The notes: a model not told the origin generated them from the sequence alone. A stretch of 64,000 nucleotides of DNA from Allobaculum sp. Allo2 (GCF_022701175.1 NZ_CP078088.1:868001-932000); one strand, 5' to 3'. Counted from the stretch's first letter, positions 23,757 through 38,762 are shown. A program made the numbers and translations.

Positions 23757-24444
23757 ATGGAACAGCCATGCCAAACGGCAAAACCATGAAACGAGTAATC
23801 AATATTGTCGAAGACGAGAAGGATATTAATAATCTTGTCGCTCAGTACCTTATGAAAGAGGACTACGAAGTCCATTCCTACTACACCTATGAAGAAGCCA
23901 GCGCGCACGCCAAGGATGAAGACGTGCATCTGTGGATTCTCGACATCATGCTCGATGACAAATCCGGCTTCGATCTGCTTGAGGAAATCCGCCAGACCAA
24001 TCCGGATACGCCGATTATTTTCATGTCCGCACGGGATAAGGAATTCGACCGCATTATCGGACTGGAAAAAGGATGCGACGACTACATCACCAAGCCGTTC
24101 TCTCCGAAGGAACTCGTTCTTCGCGTCAACAATCTGATCCGCCGCGCCTACAAGGATTCCAACAACCGCATTTTCATCGACGGCTACGAACTCGATGAAG
24201 AACAGCGCAAAGTGTATTCCGATCAGGAAGAAATCGAACTGACCACGAAGGAGTTCGACCTGCTCATGATGTTCATCAAGAACAAGGGCATCGCCTTCTC
24301 GCGCGAAAAATCCTGGAAAACGTCTGGGATGAAAACTACTTCGGAAGCGATCGCGTTGTCGATGACACCCTGCGTCGTCTGCGCAAGAAACTGCCGAAGC
24401 TCAACATTCATACGATTTACGGGTACGGATACCGTTTAGGCTAG
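23757..24444 (+). CDS. OmpR-family response regulator
   Basis: The receiver has IVEDEKD (acidic pocket), WILDIMLDD with the phosphoacceptor Asp, FMSARD and ITKPFSPKEL with the conserved Lys. The winged helix follows: ELTTKEFDLLMMFIKNKG, then after a frame change near 24310 RVVDDTLRRLRKKL and TIYGYGYRLG. About 228 residues. The best ribosome site (AAGGAGG, 23740-23746) points to ATG 23757, which as read gives a ten-residue frame ending in TGA that overlaps the ATG of MKRVINIVEDE (23786). This is either another one-base error or a short coupled leader frame. The kinase gene follows after three bases. Confidence 0.87.
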
Positions 24445-24447
24445 CCG

Positions 24448-26739
24448 ATGAAAAAATTTTTCAGGGAAAATTTCGCAAGCTGTCCCTCACCCAGCAGGTG
24501 ATGGTTCTGATTTTGATGATGATCGTTTTCCTCGTGCTGTTTTTCTTGTTTTTCCTTTCCGACAGCGTGAGCAACGCGATCAACCGGCAGATGTATGATC
24601 TGCTTGAAGCCCGACAGGAACCGATCGTTCAGGCGGTTGTCAACGGCAAGAGCACCAGCAACGACCAGGAACTGTTCAACTTCCTGTCCGGCGATCCCAA
24701 CATCCGCACGGCCATCGTTACGCCGAATAACTCGGTGATCATTTCCAAGGACGACGATCCGGCCAGTCAGGAATTTCTGAGCAGTCTTACGCCGAAAATA
24801 CACGAACTGCTGCGCGCGCATGTGCCCGCCGCTGCGCTTGAGACGGAGTCCGACGGCAATTCGCCTTCTGTCCGGGCCAATGCGAGCGTGCTCGTCCGGC
24901 AGGGAATCGAAAAAATCATGACCGGCTTTACTATTATCGGTTAGAGCGGGTCGATACGAATGGTTCGCCAACGATTGTCGTGTCGTTCATGAACGATACG
25001 TACGCGGGCGAAATGCGCTCCTCGCTGATGGATTCCACCATTTACATCACCGTTCTTGTGTTCTTCCTGATGCTTATGGTGCTTCTGTTCTGGGTGTTCT
25101 CGATTATTCATCCGCTCAACCAGATCAAGTCCTACATCACGCAGATCAAGGAAGGCAAGGATGTCGATCTGTACATCAACCGCGATGACGAGATCGGCGA
25201 TGTAGCCAGGAACTGCGTGCGCTGACCGAAGAGCTGGCCAAGCAGCAGAAGTCCAAGGAAGAAATGATTCACAACATTTCGCACGACTTAAAGACGCCGA
25301 TCGCAACGATCAAGTCGTATTCCGAATCCATCAAGGACGGCATTTATCCCTACGGCGACCTGGAAGGCAGCGTTGACGTCATCCTCGATAACGCCAACCG
25401 CCTCGAGCAGAAAGTCCATTCGCTGCTGTACATGAACCGCGTCGAATATCTGGTTTCCTCGGATGCGGAAGGCGTATCCACCAACATGAAGGAAGTCATT
25501 GAAGAAGTCGTTCTTAACGCCAAGGTCATCCGTCCGGAAATCGAACTGATTACCGATCTTGAAGAAGTCTACTTCGACGGCCTTCTCGAAGCGTGGCGCG
25601 TAGCCATCGAAAACATTTTGCAGAACGCGTTCCGCTACTCGAAAAGCTATATCAAAATCGAACTCCATGAAAATGACCTGCGCATTTCCAACGACGGTCC
25701 AAAGATGGATGAATCGAGAATTCAGTCTCTGTTTTTGCCGTATATCAAAGGCGAGGGCGGACGCTTTGGCTTAGGTCTGTCCATCGTCGCCAAAGTCGTT
25801 CAGGCCAATAAGTACAAAGTCGAAGGCATGAATACAGAAGACGGCGTCTGCTTCCGGATTTACCGGGATGTGCCCAAACGCAGCAGCAGCCGCTTCAAAA
25901 ACACCAGCAATCCAGTTTCCTATCTGAACGTGCAAAACTGGGGCAACTCCAGAAGACAGACTTCGCAGTTCAAAAAAGCGGCTCCGGATCAAAAACAGAA
26001 AAAGTCTTCGAGCGAAGGCAAGGACAAAAAGGAAAACGCCCAGACAGACGCGTCCAAAAACAAGGAATCGTCCGGCGCGTCCAGAAAAGGCCAGAGCGAT
26101 TCGGCTTCCAGAAAAGCGAATGCGTCTTCCAGAGAGAAAAGCCGTTCCAGAAAGAACCGACAGAATCGAAACCATAAGTCTTCCGCTTCGCCAGAGGAAA
26201 TGTCCGGCAAGGATCCGGCTGCCCAATCAAAATCCAGGACACAGGAGGACTCGATAAAATCGTCTTCTCGTTCCCGGAAAAATAAACCGGCTGCTTCCCA
26301 GAAGCATAAGCATCTGCTTGAGGAAGGACTGACGGTAAACGAAGCCGCCAGAAACGAATCGGCATTGGAAGCATCCAGCGCGCCTGAGATGACCGAATCC
26401 AAAGCCGAAAAAACGGATATTGCTGCCGCTTCCGCTGTCGAGTTGACGCCCAGAACGGATGTGAAAGTCCAGAGCCAGAGCGAAAACGGATCCACAATGA
26501 CAGCCCCGGCAAAGCAAAACAACGTTTCTCCAGAAGCGCCAGATTCGGAATCTTCGACTTTGGAGGCAACGGCAGAAACGGACGCTTCTATAGCAGTGTC
26601 AGGCATCAAGCCAGGCACTCAGCCGGAAGGAGCTCCTGAAGCCGAGGTCGCAAACAGGACGGATTCTTCTTTGAAGACCGCCCAGCCGGATTCGGAAGAT
26701 TCCGCAGTTGAACAGCCTCAGCTGAAATCTGGAAAATAG
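24448..26739 (+). CDS. Sensor histidine kinase with long disordered C-terminal tail
   Basis: Two membrane helices (VMVLILMMIVFLVLFFLFF and ITVLVFFLMLMVLLFWVF) flank an extracellular domain of about 150 residues. HAMP follows (PLNQIKSYITQIKEG), then the H-box IHNISHDLKTPIATIK, the N-box IENILQNAFRYS and the G-box FGLGLSIVAKVV. The kinase core ends near 25870. The same open frame then runs 290 codons more: first Lys/Ser/Arg-rich, then Glu/Ala/Ser/Thr-rich, with no predicted fold. Frame changes lie near 24470, 24925 and 25210; none falls inside the tail. Pairs with the adjacent OmpR-type regulator. The signal is unknown. Confidence 0.85.
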
Positions 26740-27066
26740 AGAAATCCGCATATAGCAGCTTTTTGCAGGAAAGAGCATTTGTTTCCTTATTAAAAATTAC
26801 GGTCTGTGTAAACCGCCAGGTCGCGTACGACAGTACGGGCGCGTTTATACAGACCGCTTTTATACGTTTTAAGCCAGCCAGGAGAACCGCCCCTGCGAAT
26901 GGACGGCAGCTTGTCAACCGACGTGCAGAGGAATATTTTGAATCCAGTAGACATCCGATGAAAAAGAAACGTATGTAAAAATAAATTATTGTTCGCGGAA
27001 ATGACACGAGATGTTAAAAACTGGATACAATCGAGCATAGATCCACGAAAAACGGGAGGAAGATTT
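26740..27066. other. Spacer with large hairpin
   Basis: No gene is supported. 26801-26855 forms a 13-bp outer stem (GGTCTGTGTAAAC with GTTTATACAGACC, one wobble) around a second hairpin (CGTAC/GTACG). It is followed by GCTTTTATA and may end the kinase transcript. Confidence 0.5.
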
Positions 27067-27245
27067 ATGGACACGATCAGCATGGAAGAAATCCTGGCGA
27101 TTTATCAAAAGGTCGGCGCTTCCCAAAGAAGACCGCTGTGATCCGCACGACGCTCAATAAAGGCACCCTGCGAAATCGTCTAGTGGTCAAAAGACCGAAT
27201 GGCCGTTTTAACGGAGCGCGTCTGAAGAAAACCGAGAAATACTAG
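27067..27245 (+). CDS. Small basic protein, unknown function
   Basis: The start at 27067 has GGGAGGA seven bases upstream. MDTISMEEILAIYQKVGAS continues after a one-base change near 27125 as KKTAVIRTTLNKGTLRNRL and ends GARLKKTEKY. About 59 residues, strongly basic in the second half, with no membrane segment or signal. I do not recognise it. As read it would stop after 22 codons. Confidence 0.4.
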
Positions 27246-27554
27246 AGGTTTACTAACAAAGCGGGAGACAGACTGAAGAGTTCCTCCATCCGCCCCATGA
27301 CCGAAAATAGTCGGTGTGATTAGGATCGTCTGGGACGGAATGCCTTTGAAAAATCCTTTTGTGGAAGAACCACGCATTACTAAAATATGCCGCCATTTCG
27401 TTGGCGGCTGTTTTTACGATTCGTATGTTTACCTGGTGCAGACTTTCAAAATCCGGGATGGAAAGAGCGCAACTTATGGCATGATGATCATAAGAAAACC
27501 GCTTTTCCCGGAGCTTCTTTCCAACTCTGAAAGAAGCGGTATTTAGGAGGAACT
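27246..27554. other. Spacer before Gfo/Idh gene
   Basis: Contains the terminator at 27389-27415 and an inverted repeat at about 27512-27538 (GCTTCTTTC ... GAAAGAAGC). A frame at 27316-27546 runs across both hairpins and is not supported as a gene. Confidence 0.45.
27389..27415 (+). terminator. Rho-independent terminator
   Basis: GCCGCC, eight-base loop, GGCGGC, then TGTTTTT. Confidence 0.75.
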
Positions 27555-28539
27555 ATGAAAATTGCAACTATCGGCTCTGGTGCGATTGTGGATCAGGCTT
27601 ACGCGTCCTTCGCCCAGATTCCTTCCATTGAACCAGCCGCTGTCTATTCGAGGACAATGGAAAAAGCCAGAGCGTACGCCGATCGCCATCATGTTACAAA
27701 GACGTATGACAATCTGGAGGAAATGCTGGCGGATGAAGAAATCGATACCGTCTATATTGCTTCGCCAAACTCTCTGCACGTACCGCAGGCAAAAAAGCGC
27801 TGGAAGCGGGCAAGAACGTCATTCTCGAAAAGCCGTTTGCGGCCAGCGTCGCTCAGGCCCAGGAACTCTTCGATCTTGCTGAGAAAAACGGTGTAATGAT
27901 TTTTGAAGCCATCACTAGCATTCACACCCCAAACTTCCATATTCTTCAGGACAATCTTTCCAGAGCGGGAAAAATCCGGGAATGCGTCTTCAACTTTTCG
28001 CAGTATTCCCGGAAGTACACACGGTACATGGAAGGCATTGTCGATAATGTGTTCAATCCAGAAATGGAAGGCGGTGCGCTGATGGATATCGCCATTTATA
28101 ACATCCATCTTGCATTGGCTCTGTTTGGAAAGCCGAAGGAAGTCTTCTATTATCCGCTCAAGGGATGGAACGGCATCGATTCGAGCGGCGTTCTGATTCT
28201 GATTTATCCTGAATGGATCGTTACATCTATTGGATCCAAGGATTCTTCCAGCGACTATCTGGCCGTCATTCAGGGGAAAAGGGAACCTTCCGTATTGGAA
28301 AAGGCAGTACCGGGAAAATGGAATATATCGACTTCGTCGCTCCGGCCAGAGAAAACGAAAAGAATGAAGCCGAACAGATTTCCATCGATCAGGGCCTGCA
28401 CATGGTTTATGAATTTGCGGATTTTGAAAAAGCAATTTCCAGCCACGATGAAAAAGCCTATGAGAAATACAAAGAGGAAACGCTGGCTGCTCTGTCTGTT
28501 CTGGAAGAAGCCAGAGCGCAGATGAACGCCAGAAAGTGA
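27555..28539 (+). CDS. Gfo/Idh/MocA-family NAD(P)-dependent oxidoreductase
   Basis: A cytosolic dehydrogenase of about 328 residues acting on a sugar or sugar-like substrate. The Rossmann start is IATIGSGAIVDQ. DTVYIASPNSLH and NVILEKPFAAS (the conserved EKP catalytic region) follow, then a C-terminal sheet domain with NPEMEGGALMDIAIYNIH, which matches the GGGxxxDxGxY signature region. Frame changes lie near 27790 and 28280-28300. The start at 27555 has GGAGGA. The substrate cannot be named; no pathway neighbours are present. Confidence 0.83.
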
Positions 28540-28576
28540 TCCGCAGGCGGGTCTCTTTTCACATTGAGATAAACAG

Positions 28577-28635
28577 AAAAGCTCCTGTCTCTTTCGCCGT
28601 AATTGAACGACGGAAAAGTACAGGAGCTTTCTCCT
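28577..28635. terminator. Bidirectional terminator between convergent genes
   Basis: AAGCTCCTGT ... ACAGGAGCTT, with an inner CCGT/ACGG pairing in the loop, and A- and T-rich flanks. It separates the Gfo/Idh gene from the minus-strand membrane protein. Confidence 0.65.
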
Positions 28636-28761
28636 TTTGAACACCTGCAGCGGGGTGCGAGGGAGGGGATCGGAAATACGAAAAACGGAATTGCGAAGCT
28701 ATTCGAATCCAGATCGGCATTGGCCAAAGGAAAGAATGCGCCAATCCCCTATGACGCCGAA

Positions 28762-28990
28762 TTATCTGGCGGCCGATCGACGGCTGCGCACCTGTAAAAC
28801 CAGAGCGACAACAGCCAGAATGGCGGCAGGCGTCAGAAATTCAATGGCGCGTGCGGTCACAAACGCCCAGTACGGGGCGGAAGAGACGACCGGCGCGGAA
28901 AGAAAATAGCGCACGTAGTCCCACAGGAAGTCAGAGCGAAAAAGCCGGCCATCAGCCCCGCGCCAATCCACCAGTATTTTGGTTTTTCAT
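28762..28990 (-). CDS. Small two-helix membrane protein, unknown
   Basis: Starts at ATG 28990 behind AAGGAGAAGG. Joining frames (changes near 28978 and 28940) gives KPKYWWIGAGLMAGFF, then RSDFLWDYVRYFLSAPVVSS and FLTPAAILAVVALVLQVRSR. About 76 residues with a hydrophobic segment at each end and a basic C-terminus. No family recognised. It lies downstream of the CapA-type gene on the same strand, about 130 bases away. Confidence 0.45.
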
Positions 28991-29123
28991 ACCTTCTCCT
29001 TTCATATTTCAATACACCTGTATGTTTTGCTTCTGCAGGACGATTCAGAAAGGTTCAGCTCCAGAACGGCAACTGAAAAGAACAAAGTCTTTGATTGCCA
29101 TCCCTGCAGAAGAAAACGCGTAT

Positions 29124-30423
29124 TTACTCCAGAACGATTTCGATACCGTCCGGTTTTCTCATGACCGAATCGACAAAAGACTGTACCCAGCTTTTGGAAA
29201 TGTCCATTCCTTCGGCAGTGATGTAATGATTAGCGGCCATATCGTCGTTATATTCGTGAATGGTCGTAGTCCGGTATTCGCGAAGATCCGGCGAGATCCA
29301 GGTGATCGTCGGGGTGAATCGGATATCGGAAAAGGATGCTTTATGCGTATCAAAATCGTAGCTCAGGGTGAAGTTCGCCATGCCGCCGACCATGGTTTCG
29401 TTGGTGTTCTGCGCGGAGACGAAATTGCCCAGCGAGTAGTACACGAGCGTCTCCTGTTCGGGACTTTTGATGATTTCAACCGGCTCGATGACATGCGGAT
29501 GGGTACCGATGATTACTTCCACCCCTTTGGAGTTCAGATAGTTCGCGACTTCAATCTGTTCCGCATTTGGGGAGGTCTGATATTCGTCGCCCCAGTGCAT
29601 CGCGACGATCTGCACATCGCTGACGGCGTTCAGGGCGTCGAGCTTCTGATCGATCAGTTCATAGTTGATGGGTCCGTTTCCGCTGCGGTAGACATCCACG
29701 AGCCAGGGCATATCTGCGGGAATGGCGCCTTCCAGACCGTAGGTGAATCCGCAAAGTCCAACGCGAATGCCGTTGATGTTTCGAACAACGGGCGCGGCTG
29801 CGTCTTCTTCACTGACAAAGGCACCGGTTTCGGAAAGATCCGGATAATGTTCGCGCATATATTCCTTTTCGTAGATCAGGCCCTGCGCTGTTGCATCCAG
29901 AGAGTGATTGCTGGAAATGGAGAACCAGTCAAAGCCGGAAGCCATCAGCGAATCGATCATTTCGATCGGCCCATTGAAGGCGGGGTAGCCGGAAAGGCCA
30001 AACGCATCGCCGGCGCAGACCGTTTCAAAGTTGCAGTAGGCAAGGTCTGCACTTTGAAAATACGGAACGGTCATTTCATAAATCGGGGTGAAATCCCTGC
30101 TGTTGTGGTCCTGCTCATAGTAGACGAAAATCGTATCGTGAAGCAGATTGTCGCCAACGCCGGTAAACGTAAAAGACGAAGTGGAATCCCCGCTTTTTGA
30201 GCGCCGGCGGTCGGCTGCCCGCTCTTTTCACTGGCTTGGTCTGCTGAATTTCCATCCATGCTGACCCAGCGGGAAGGAGAAAAGCGATTTCCAAAAAGAG
30301 AACGCCGCAGACCAGGGCTCCAGCCGCAATTGCGGAAACCCAGATCCACCCGGTTTTCCGTCTGCGTGTCCTGGAAGAGCGAGGCTGGTGTTCAGAAGAT
30401 GGGTTCCTGGATGAAGATGCCAT
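29124..30423 (-). CDS. CapA-family (poly-gamma-glutamate synthesis type) protein
   Basis: An N-terminal basic segment and one membrane anchor (WVSAIAAGALVCGVLFLEIAF), then a metallophosphatase-like CapA domain. After a frame change near 30200 it reads GVGDNLLHD, then YCNFETVCAG, SISSNHSLDATAQG, IVAMHWGDEY and IIGTHPHVIEPVE, the metal-ligand motifs of the family. About 430 residues, anchored with the domain outside. CapA proteins act in poly-gamma-glutamate capsule export or as phosphatase-like enzymes. No capB/capC partners are present, so the role is open. The start at 30423 (MASSSRNPS) is chosen over a GTG at 30468. Confidence 0.82.
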
Positions 30424-30821
30424 AGCCGTGTACCTTTCTTTTTCTTTCTTGAGAAGTCCGGTTTCCACGGACGAAAATGCCGTCGCAGGAGTTCTTTAAG
30501 AAACTCTGGAAGAGAATTTTTAATCCCGACAGGCACAAATACTGTGTTCATTATTTCATCTGGCTAACTAAAGCTCAATGAAGCCGGTGTGATCGGGGTC
30601 GGTTCGGCGCAAATGAAGAATATTAAAGAAGAAGATAAAAGAAGGCAGAGGATCCAGGCCGCCGAACGCGTTTCTGGAAAATGCGGGATTCAATGGAAAA
30701 GCAAAGAAATACAAACCATTCGTTTTCAAAAGGCGAAAGGCTCTGTTGAAGACGAAAAGAAAATTTTGCATGCTTTTCCATACAGGGAAAAACAGATAAA
30801 AAATCGATAGAGGAAAAGACT
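30424..30821. other. Divergent spacer, nothing recognised
   Basis: About 400 bases between divergent CapA and hydrolase genes. The frame at 30589-30810 is Lys-rich, has no ribosome site and is not supported as a gene. Confidence 0.4.
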
Positions 30822-31423
30822 ATGAAGCCAATTGAACTGAATCCAGATCGGACAATCCTGCTGATTATTGATATGCAGAAAGGATTTGTGGATGCCGACT
30901 CTCCATTTTGCGTAGCGATGGCCAGATCAACGATTCCCGCGCTGGCGGCGACCGTAGAAGAAGCGAGAAATGCTGGCGTGACGATCGCCTGGGTATGCCG
31001 TCTGCATGCGAAAGACGGCAGTGATCTCGAAGCTTTCCGCAGACAGAAACTGGAAGATCTGGATCAGTGTGATCTGTTCCATCCATCGGGATCGGGTTTT
31101 GCGCTTGCTCAGGGACTGTACAGAGCGCCCGAAGATCTCTTTATCCCCAAGACGCGCTACAGTGCTTTTTTCAGACTACGCTCAAAGAGGAACTGGAACA
31201 AAGAGGGATAGAGACTGTGCTGGTGAGCGGAACGCAGACGCCAAACTGCGTACGGGCCACGGCCTTTGACGCCTTTCAGTACGGCTATCGGACGATTCTG
31301 CTCGAAAACTGCACTTCGTCGGCAAATCCTCAGGTGCAGAAAGCCAATCTGGACGATCTGGAAAAGGCGGGGATTGAACGGATATCTGATTTTCAGGATT
31401 TGTGCTGGAGAGCGGATAAATAA
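30822..31423 (+). CDS. Isochorismatase-like cysteine hydrolase
   Basis: About 200 residues, cytosolic. TILLIIDMQKGFVD carries the catalytic Asp, FIPKTRYSAFF the Lys, and SGTQTPNCVRATAFDA the nucleophilic Cys. This is the full triad of the nicotinamidase/isochorismatase superfamily. The frame changes near 31170, within the FF(T)TLKEELEQ region. It starts at 30822 behind GAGGAAAAG. The substrate (nicotinamide, another amide, or isochorismate) cannot be decided from sequence. It is the last gene before the first rRNA operon. Confidence 0.82.
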
Positions 31424-31517
31424 ACATAAAGAGAGAGGAAAGTATCGGATTCAGATTGCATAGGGAAACGGGTCAAAAGTCTCGTGAAAAATATTAGAAA
31501 AATCGCATACAAATTGC

Positions 31518-31546
31518 TTGCATCGAATGTTAGCGCGTGGTATTCT
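31518..31546 (+). promoter_or_regulatory. rRNA operon 1 promoter P1
   Basis: TTGCAT, 17-base spacer, TATTCT. The second operon has the same arrangement with TATTAT. Confidence 0.7.
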
Positions 31547-31649
31547 AATTGAGCGCTGAGGGAAATCGCTTCTCTCAGTCGTCAAATCACCTTTAGATAT
31601 CGAAGAAAACAGCTTAAGTGAAAATCATGAAGAAATTCACAAATAACTG

Positions 31650-31678
31650 TTGACAGAGATTTCTGCAGATGATATGAT
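31650..31678 (+). promoter_or_regulatory. rRNA operon 1 promoter P2
   Basis: TTGACA, 17-base spacer, TATGAT, about 170 bases before the 16S gene. It is conserved in operon 2. Confidence 0.8.
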
Positions 31679-31721
31679 AAACAAGCCTTGTGAGAGACAT
31701 TGATCTTCTCACAAACAGATG

Positions 31722-31733
31722 GCTCTTTGAAAA
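31722..31733 (+). promoter_or_regulatory. boxA-like antitermination site, operon 1
   Basis: GCTCTTTGAAAA matches the boxA consensus for Nus-factor antitermination of rRNA transcripts. A related GATCTTTGAAAA recurs in the 16S-23S spacer at about 33532. Confidence 0.65.
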
Positions 31734-31850
31734 CTTTACAGACAGATCAAGAAATTCGAAATACACAACGTCGATTCTTAAAATCACAATAAGTACTCGA
31801 ACAATCATTTATTCACGAAACATTAAACGCATAAGCGTTTGAGTCAATAT

Positions 31851-33377
<1,527 letters not shown>

Positions 33378-33687
33378 TAAGGAGAAAGTACAAGGAAGTC
33401 CATAGGCGAAAGCCGATGGCAAAGAGTAATGAGTGAGGATTTGTCTGTGAGGTTTTGGAAGAGCGATCTTCCAGGACAGAAAGAAGGATAAATAGTTATC
33501 TTTCCTTTTGTTCCAAGAATGGATCTTTGAAAAACGAGCATCAGTAAGAAGACATAACAGAAGGTCTAACGAAAAGTTGAAGAGTAATAAAGATTTAACC
33601 GAAAGTTGGAAACAGTTAGTGGAACAGTTCTTACGAAATAGAAAAATCTCGAAACAAGCATAACTAGAACCAAAGTTAGAGAACTAG
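33378..33687 (+). other. 16S-23S spacer, operon 1, no tRNA
   Basis: No tRNA genes are seen. The spacer has a 41-base insertion at about 33475-33515, able to pair AAGGATAA with TTATC...CCTT, that is absent from operon 2. Confidence 0.8.
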
Positions 33688-36553
<2,866 letters not shown>

Positions 36554-36666
36554 AAGATTCGAGAAAGCTATACGCAAGAAGCCACTACGAAACCAACGAT
36601 CGCGTTAGATCGTTATGTTGGAAGACTGATGTTTGTTTTTGGAAGATCCATTCGAAAAATCTAATG

Positions 36667-36773
36667 TATGGTGGCGATAGCCTGCAGGATACACCCGGAA
36701 ACATATCGAACCCGGCCGTTAAGCTGCAGAACGCCGACAATAGCCGCAAGGCAAAGATAGGAAGCTGCCAGAC
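36667..36773 (+). rRNA. rrf: 5S ribosomal RNA, operon 1
   Basis: TATGGTGGCGATAGCC at the 5' end pairs with the GAAGCTGCCAGACA end; CGAACCCGG lies in the middle. 107 bases as read, one fewer than copy 2 because of GGCCGTTAAG against GGTCAGTTAAG. Confidence 0.9.
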
Positions 36774-36783
36774 AAAATGAAAT

Positions 36784-36828
36784 CCCCGAAGGATAAAGGA
36801 GAGATCCAATATCTTTCGGGGTTTTTTC
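36784..36828 (+). terminator. rRNA operon 1 terminator (conserved-loop hairpin)
   Basis: CCCCGAAGGATA, 14-base loop AAGGAGAGATCCAA, TATCTTTCGGGG, T6. It belongs to a four-member hairpin family sharing the loop (see findings). Confidence 0.9.
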
Positions 36829-36831
36829 GTT

Positions 36832-38609
36832 TTATTGGGAAGAGCGTTTTCAGGATTTTTTCTGAAGACGACTTTTCGGCCAGCCTTTCCTTTGGAAATC
36901 AGATTCATTTTAACCAGGCGATTTGCGGCTTTAGATGCACTTTGTACTGTATTGAGCGAATCAATTTCGTCACAGATCTGGACTAGAGTCAAAGTTTCGT
37001 ATCGAGAAAACAGAGCCAGAATCGCATGATCCGTCGTATTCATGTCGGTGTTCGTGGCGCTTTCGGAATCGGGCACTGTTGGTGGAGTAGTATCTGTATC
37101 GCGATTGGATATGAGATTCTCGTTGAAGGTATAGAAGGAAGAACGGTGCTGCTGATGACAGATTAAAATCTTTTGAGCGGTCAATTCCTGAAGCAGAGAA
37201 GAAATTTCCACCGGGTCGAGTTTTAAAACAGGTTCCATGCGCCGAACGGTTACCTGTTTTTCATTTAGAGCGATGGATAGAATCATTTTTCGTTCTCAGA
37301 TAACGAGTGAAAGACATTCGGTCCTAAGCGGTTGATCAAATCTTTTTCGGTATTGCTTGAGAGTCCTGCGGTCAGCCATAGCCGTAATTCCACTTGCTGC
37401 AGGGTGACATTGTCATAGAGATCCGGCTCTTGCCATCCTTTTTCTTTCCAGATCTTCAGTATGGTTGGAATACCCGATCCAATATTGTCGCATAAGCCGA
37501 TCATTCGAAACATCTGCTGTATTTTCGGATTTCGGGCTGACGTATGGCCTCCTTTAAAAATTTCACTTACTGGGATTTTCAGGTTTCCAGGATTTGAAAA
37601 AAGCAGATTGTCTTCATATCGGACGACTCTAAGGGATCCGCTGGTTCTGTAATTGGCATGAATGACCATATTGATCACTGCTTCTCGAATCGCTTTATGG
37701 GTATCGGTATCATCTACCCGGGTCATCCCGTCAAGCTGAAACGGTGCTGGCAGATCTCTGGTCAGGCGGGGCAGGATTAGATGTACGAAAGTGTACAGAT
37801 TGTTTTCCCATTGGCCGTCGATTGTCAGGCGATCGGACCAGCGCTGACCAGGCATCATCTTCGCCTGATTCAGATAATCCATAAAGAGAGCGCTGAAGCG
37901 TTCTCGAATGGAAAGACCTTTTCCAAACATAAGCAAGCCGGCTTCGGTCAGAAACTCCTGGCCGGTTTGTCTGTTTCTGGCAAATCCTCCAATATGCAGA
38001 ATAAAATCCTCATCGGAGTATGTATTAAAGATATGTCCTCGGTTCTGTACCTCAAATTCATTTCGGTAAGCATGGAGTGAATTGAGGTCGATATCCGCCA
38101 TCGTATACCCTTCTAGCACGGCTCCATCCAGCCCTTGATCCGAACTGTCCTGAAGCATCGATCGCACTTCATCTTCGGAACAGTGGTAATCGCCTTCGTA
38201 ATTGCGCCGAAAGGTTCCTTTAAAGGGATTTCCGTTAATATAAACCGGACGAAAGTGATAGGACGCGCGAGGAATATCGATCTGCAGAACGGACTTGTCG
38301 TCAATATTCAGGATCTGGACATCCTGATCCAGAAGAATATTTGCGCTGACTTTTCTCCATTCATAGTGTCCCAGAATTCTTTTTCCTTTTGTTTGGATTC
38401 GAAACACCTAGAACGGTAAATCGCTTGGCTCTGTCGAATTCTTTAAGGTTTTCTTCAATTCCTAATAAAATAGTGCCTCCATGCGTATTGGCAAAAGATG
38501 AGTACGTTTCCCATAAATCTTTCGGGATCTCATTGGCTGCTTTCTTACATTCTAGAGTAAGATGCTCTCCGTTTTGAAGGATTGAATTCAGTTTTTCCTG
38601 GTCGGTCAT
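36832..38609 (-). CDS. AlbA_2/AAA_4 ATP-binding putative regulator
   Basis: An N-terminal AlbA_2 (Schlafen-like) domain (LTLECKKAANEIPKDLWETY, SSFANTHGGTILLGIEE), a frame change near 38390, then the divergent AAA_4 region (LTEAGLLMFGKG, DDTDTHKAIREAVINMVIHA, EDNLLFSNPGN, NPKIQQMFRMIGLCDNIGSG). A C-terminal winged-helix part (EISSLLQELTAQKIL, ALFSRYETLTLVQICDEID) lies in a third frame that starts at an ATGA overlap (37286). About 590 residues, probably one protein. Close to its end the open frame runs on through the rRNA terminator and antisense to 5S as far as 36585; the nearest stop in another frame is 36832. Preceded by a 21-bp repeat array. DNA binding and autoregulation are inferred. Confidence 0.75.
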
Positions 38610-38705
38610 GCAAGCTCTCCTTTCATTGATATAAGCAGTACAAGATTCCTCTTTTCAGCCTGGAGGCAGTGCGTGAGGAACTGGCGAACAGACTTCTCTA
38701 AGTTG

Positions 38706-38734
38706 ATGATATTATCAGAAAAATTGAACATCAA
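38706..38734 (-). promoter_or_regulatory. Putative promoter of the AlbA/AAA_4 gene
   Basis: On the minus strand: TTGATG, 17-base spacer, TATCAT. The -35 lies inside an inverted copy of the array motif (TTGAACATCAACT, 38724-38736). Confidence 0.45.
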
Positions 38735-38762
38735 CTGAGAGGGCGGATTATCCTGAAAATCA

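Noticed and set aside
27316..27546. 76-codon frame upstream of the Gfo/Idh gene
   Set aside because: It crosses a clear terminator and a second inverted repeat and has no ribosome site.
28851..30200. 449-codon plus-strand open frame
   Set aside because: It lies antisense to the CapA-type gene, whose metal motifs are clear; the frame has no ribosome site or known domain.
33378..33687. tRNA-Ile or tRNA-Ala in the rRNA spacer
   Set aside because: No cloverleaf or T-loop sequence (GTTCGAATC-like) is visible in either spacer.
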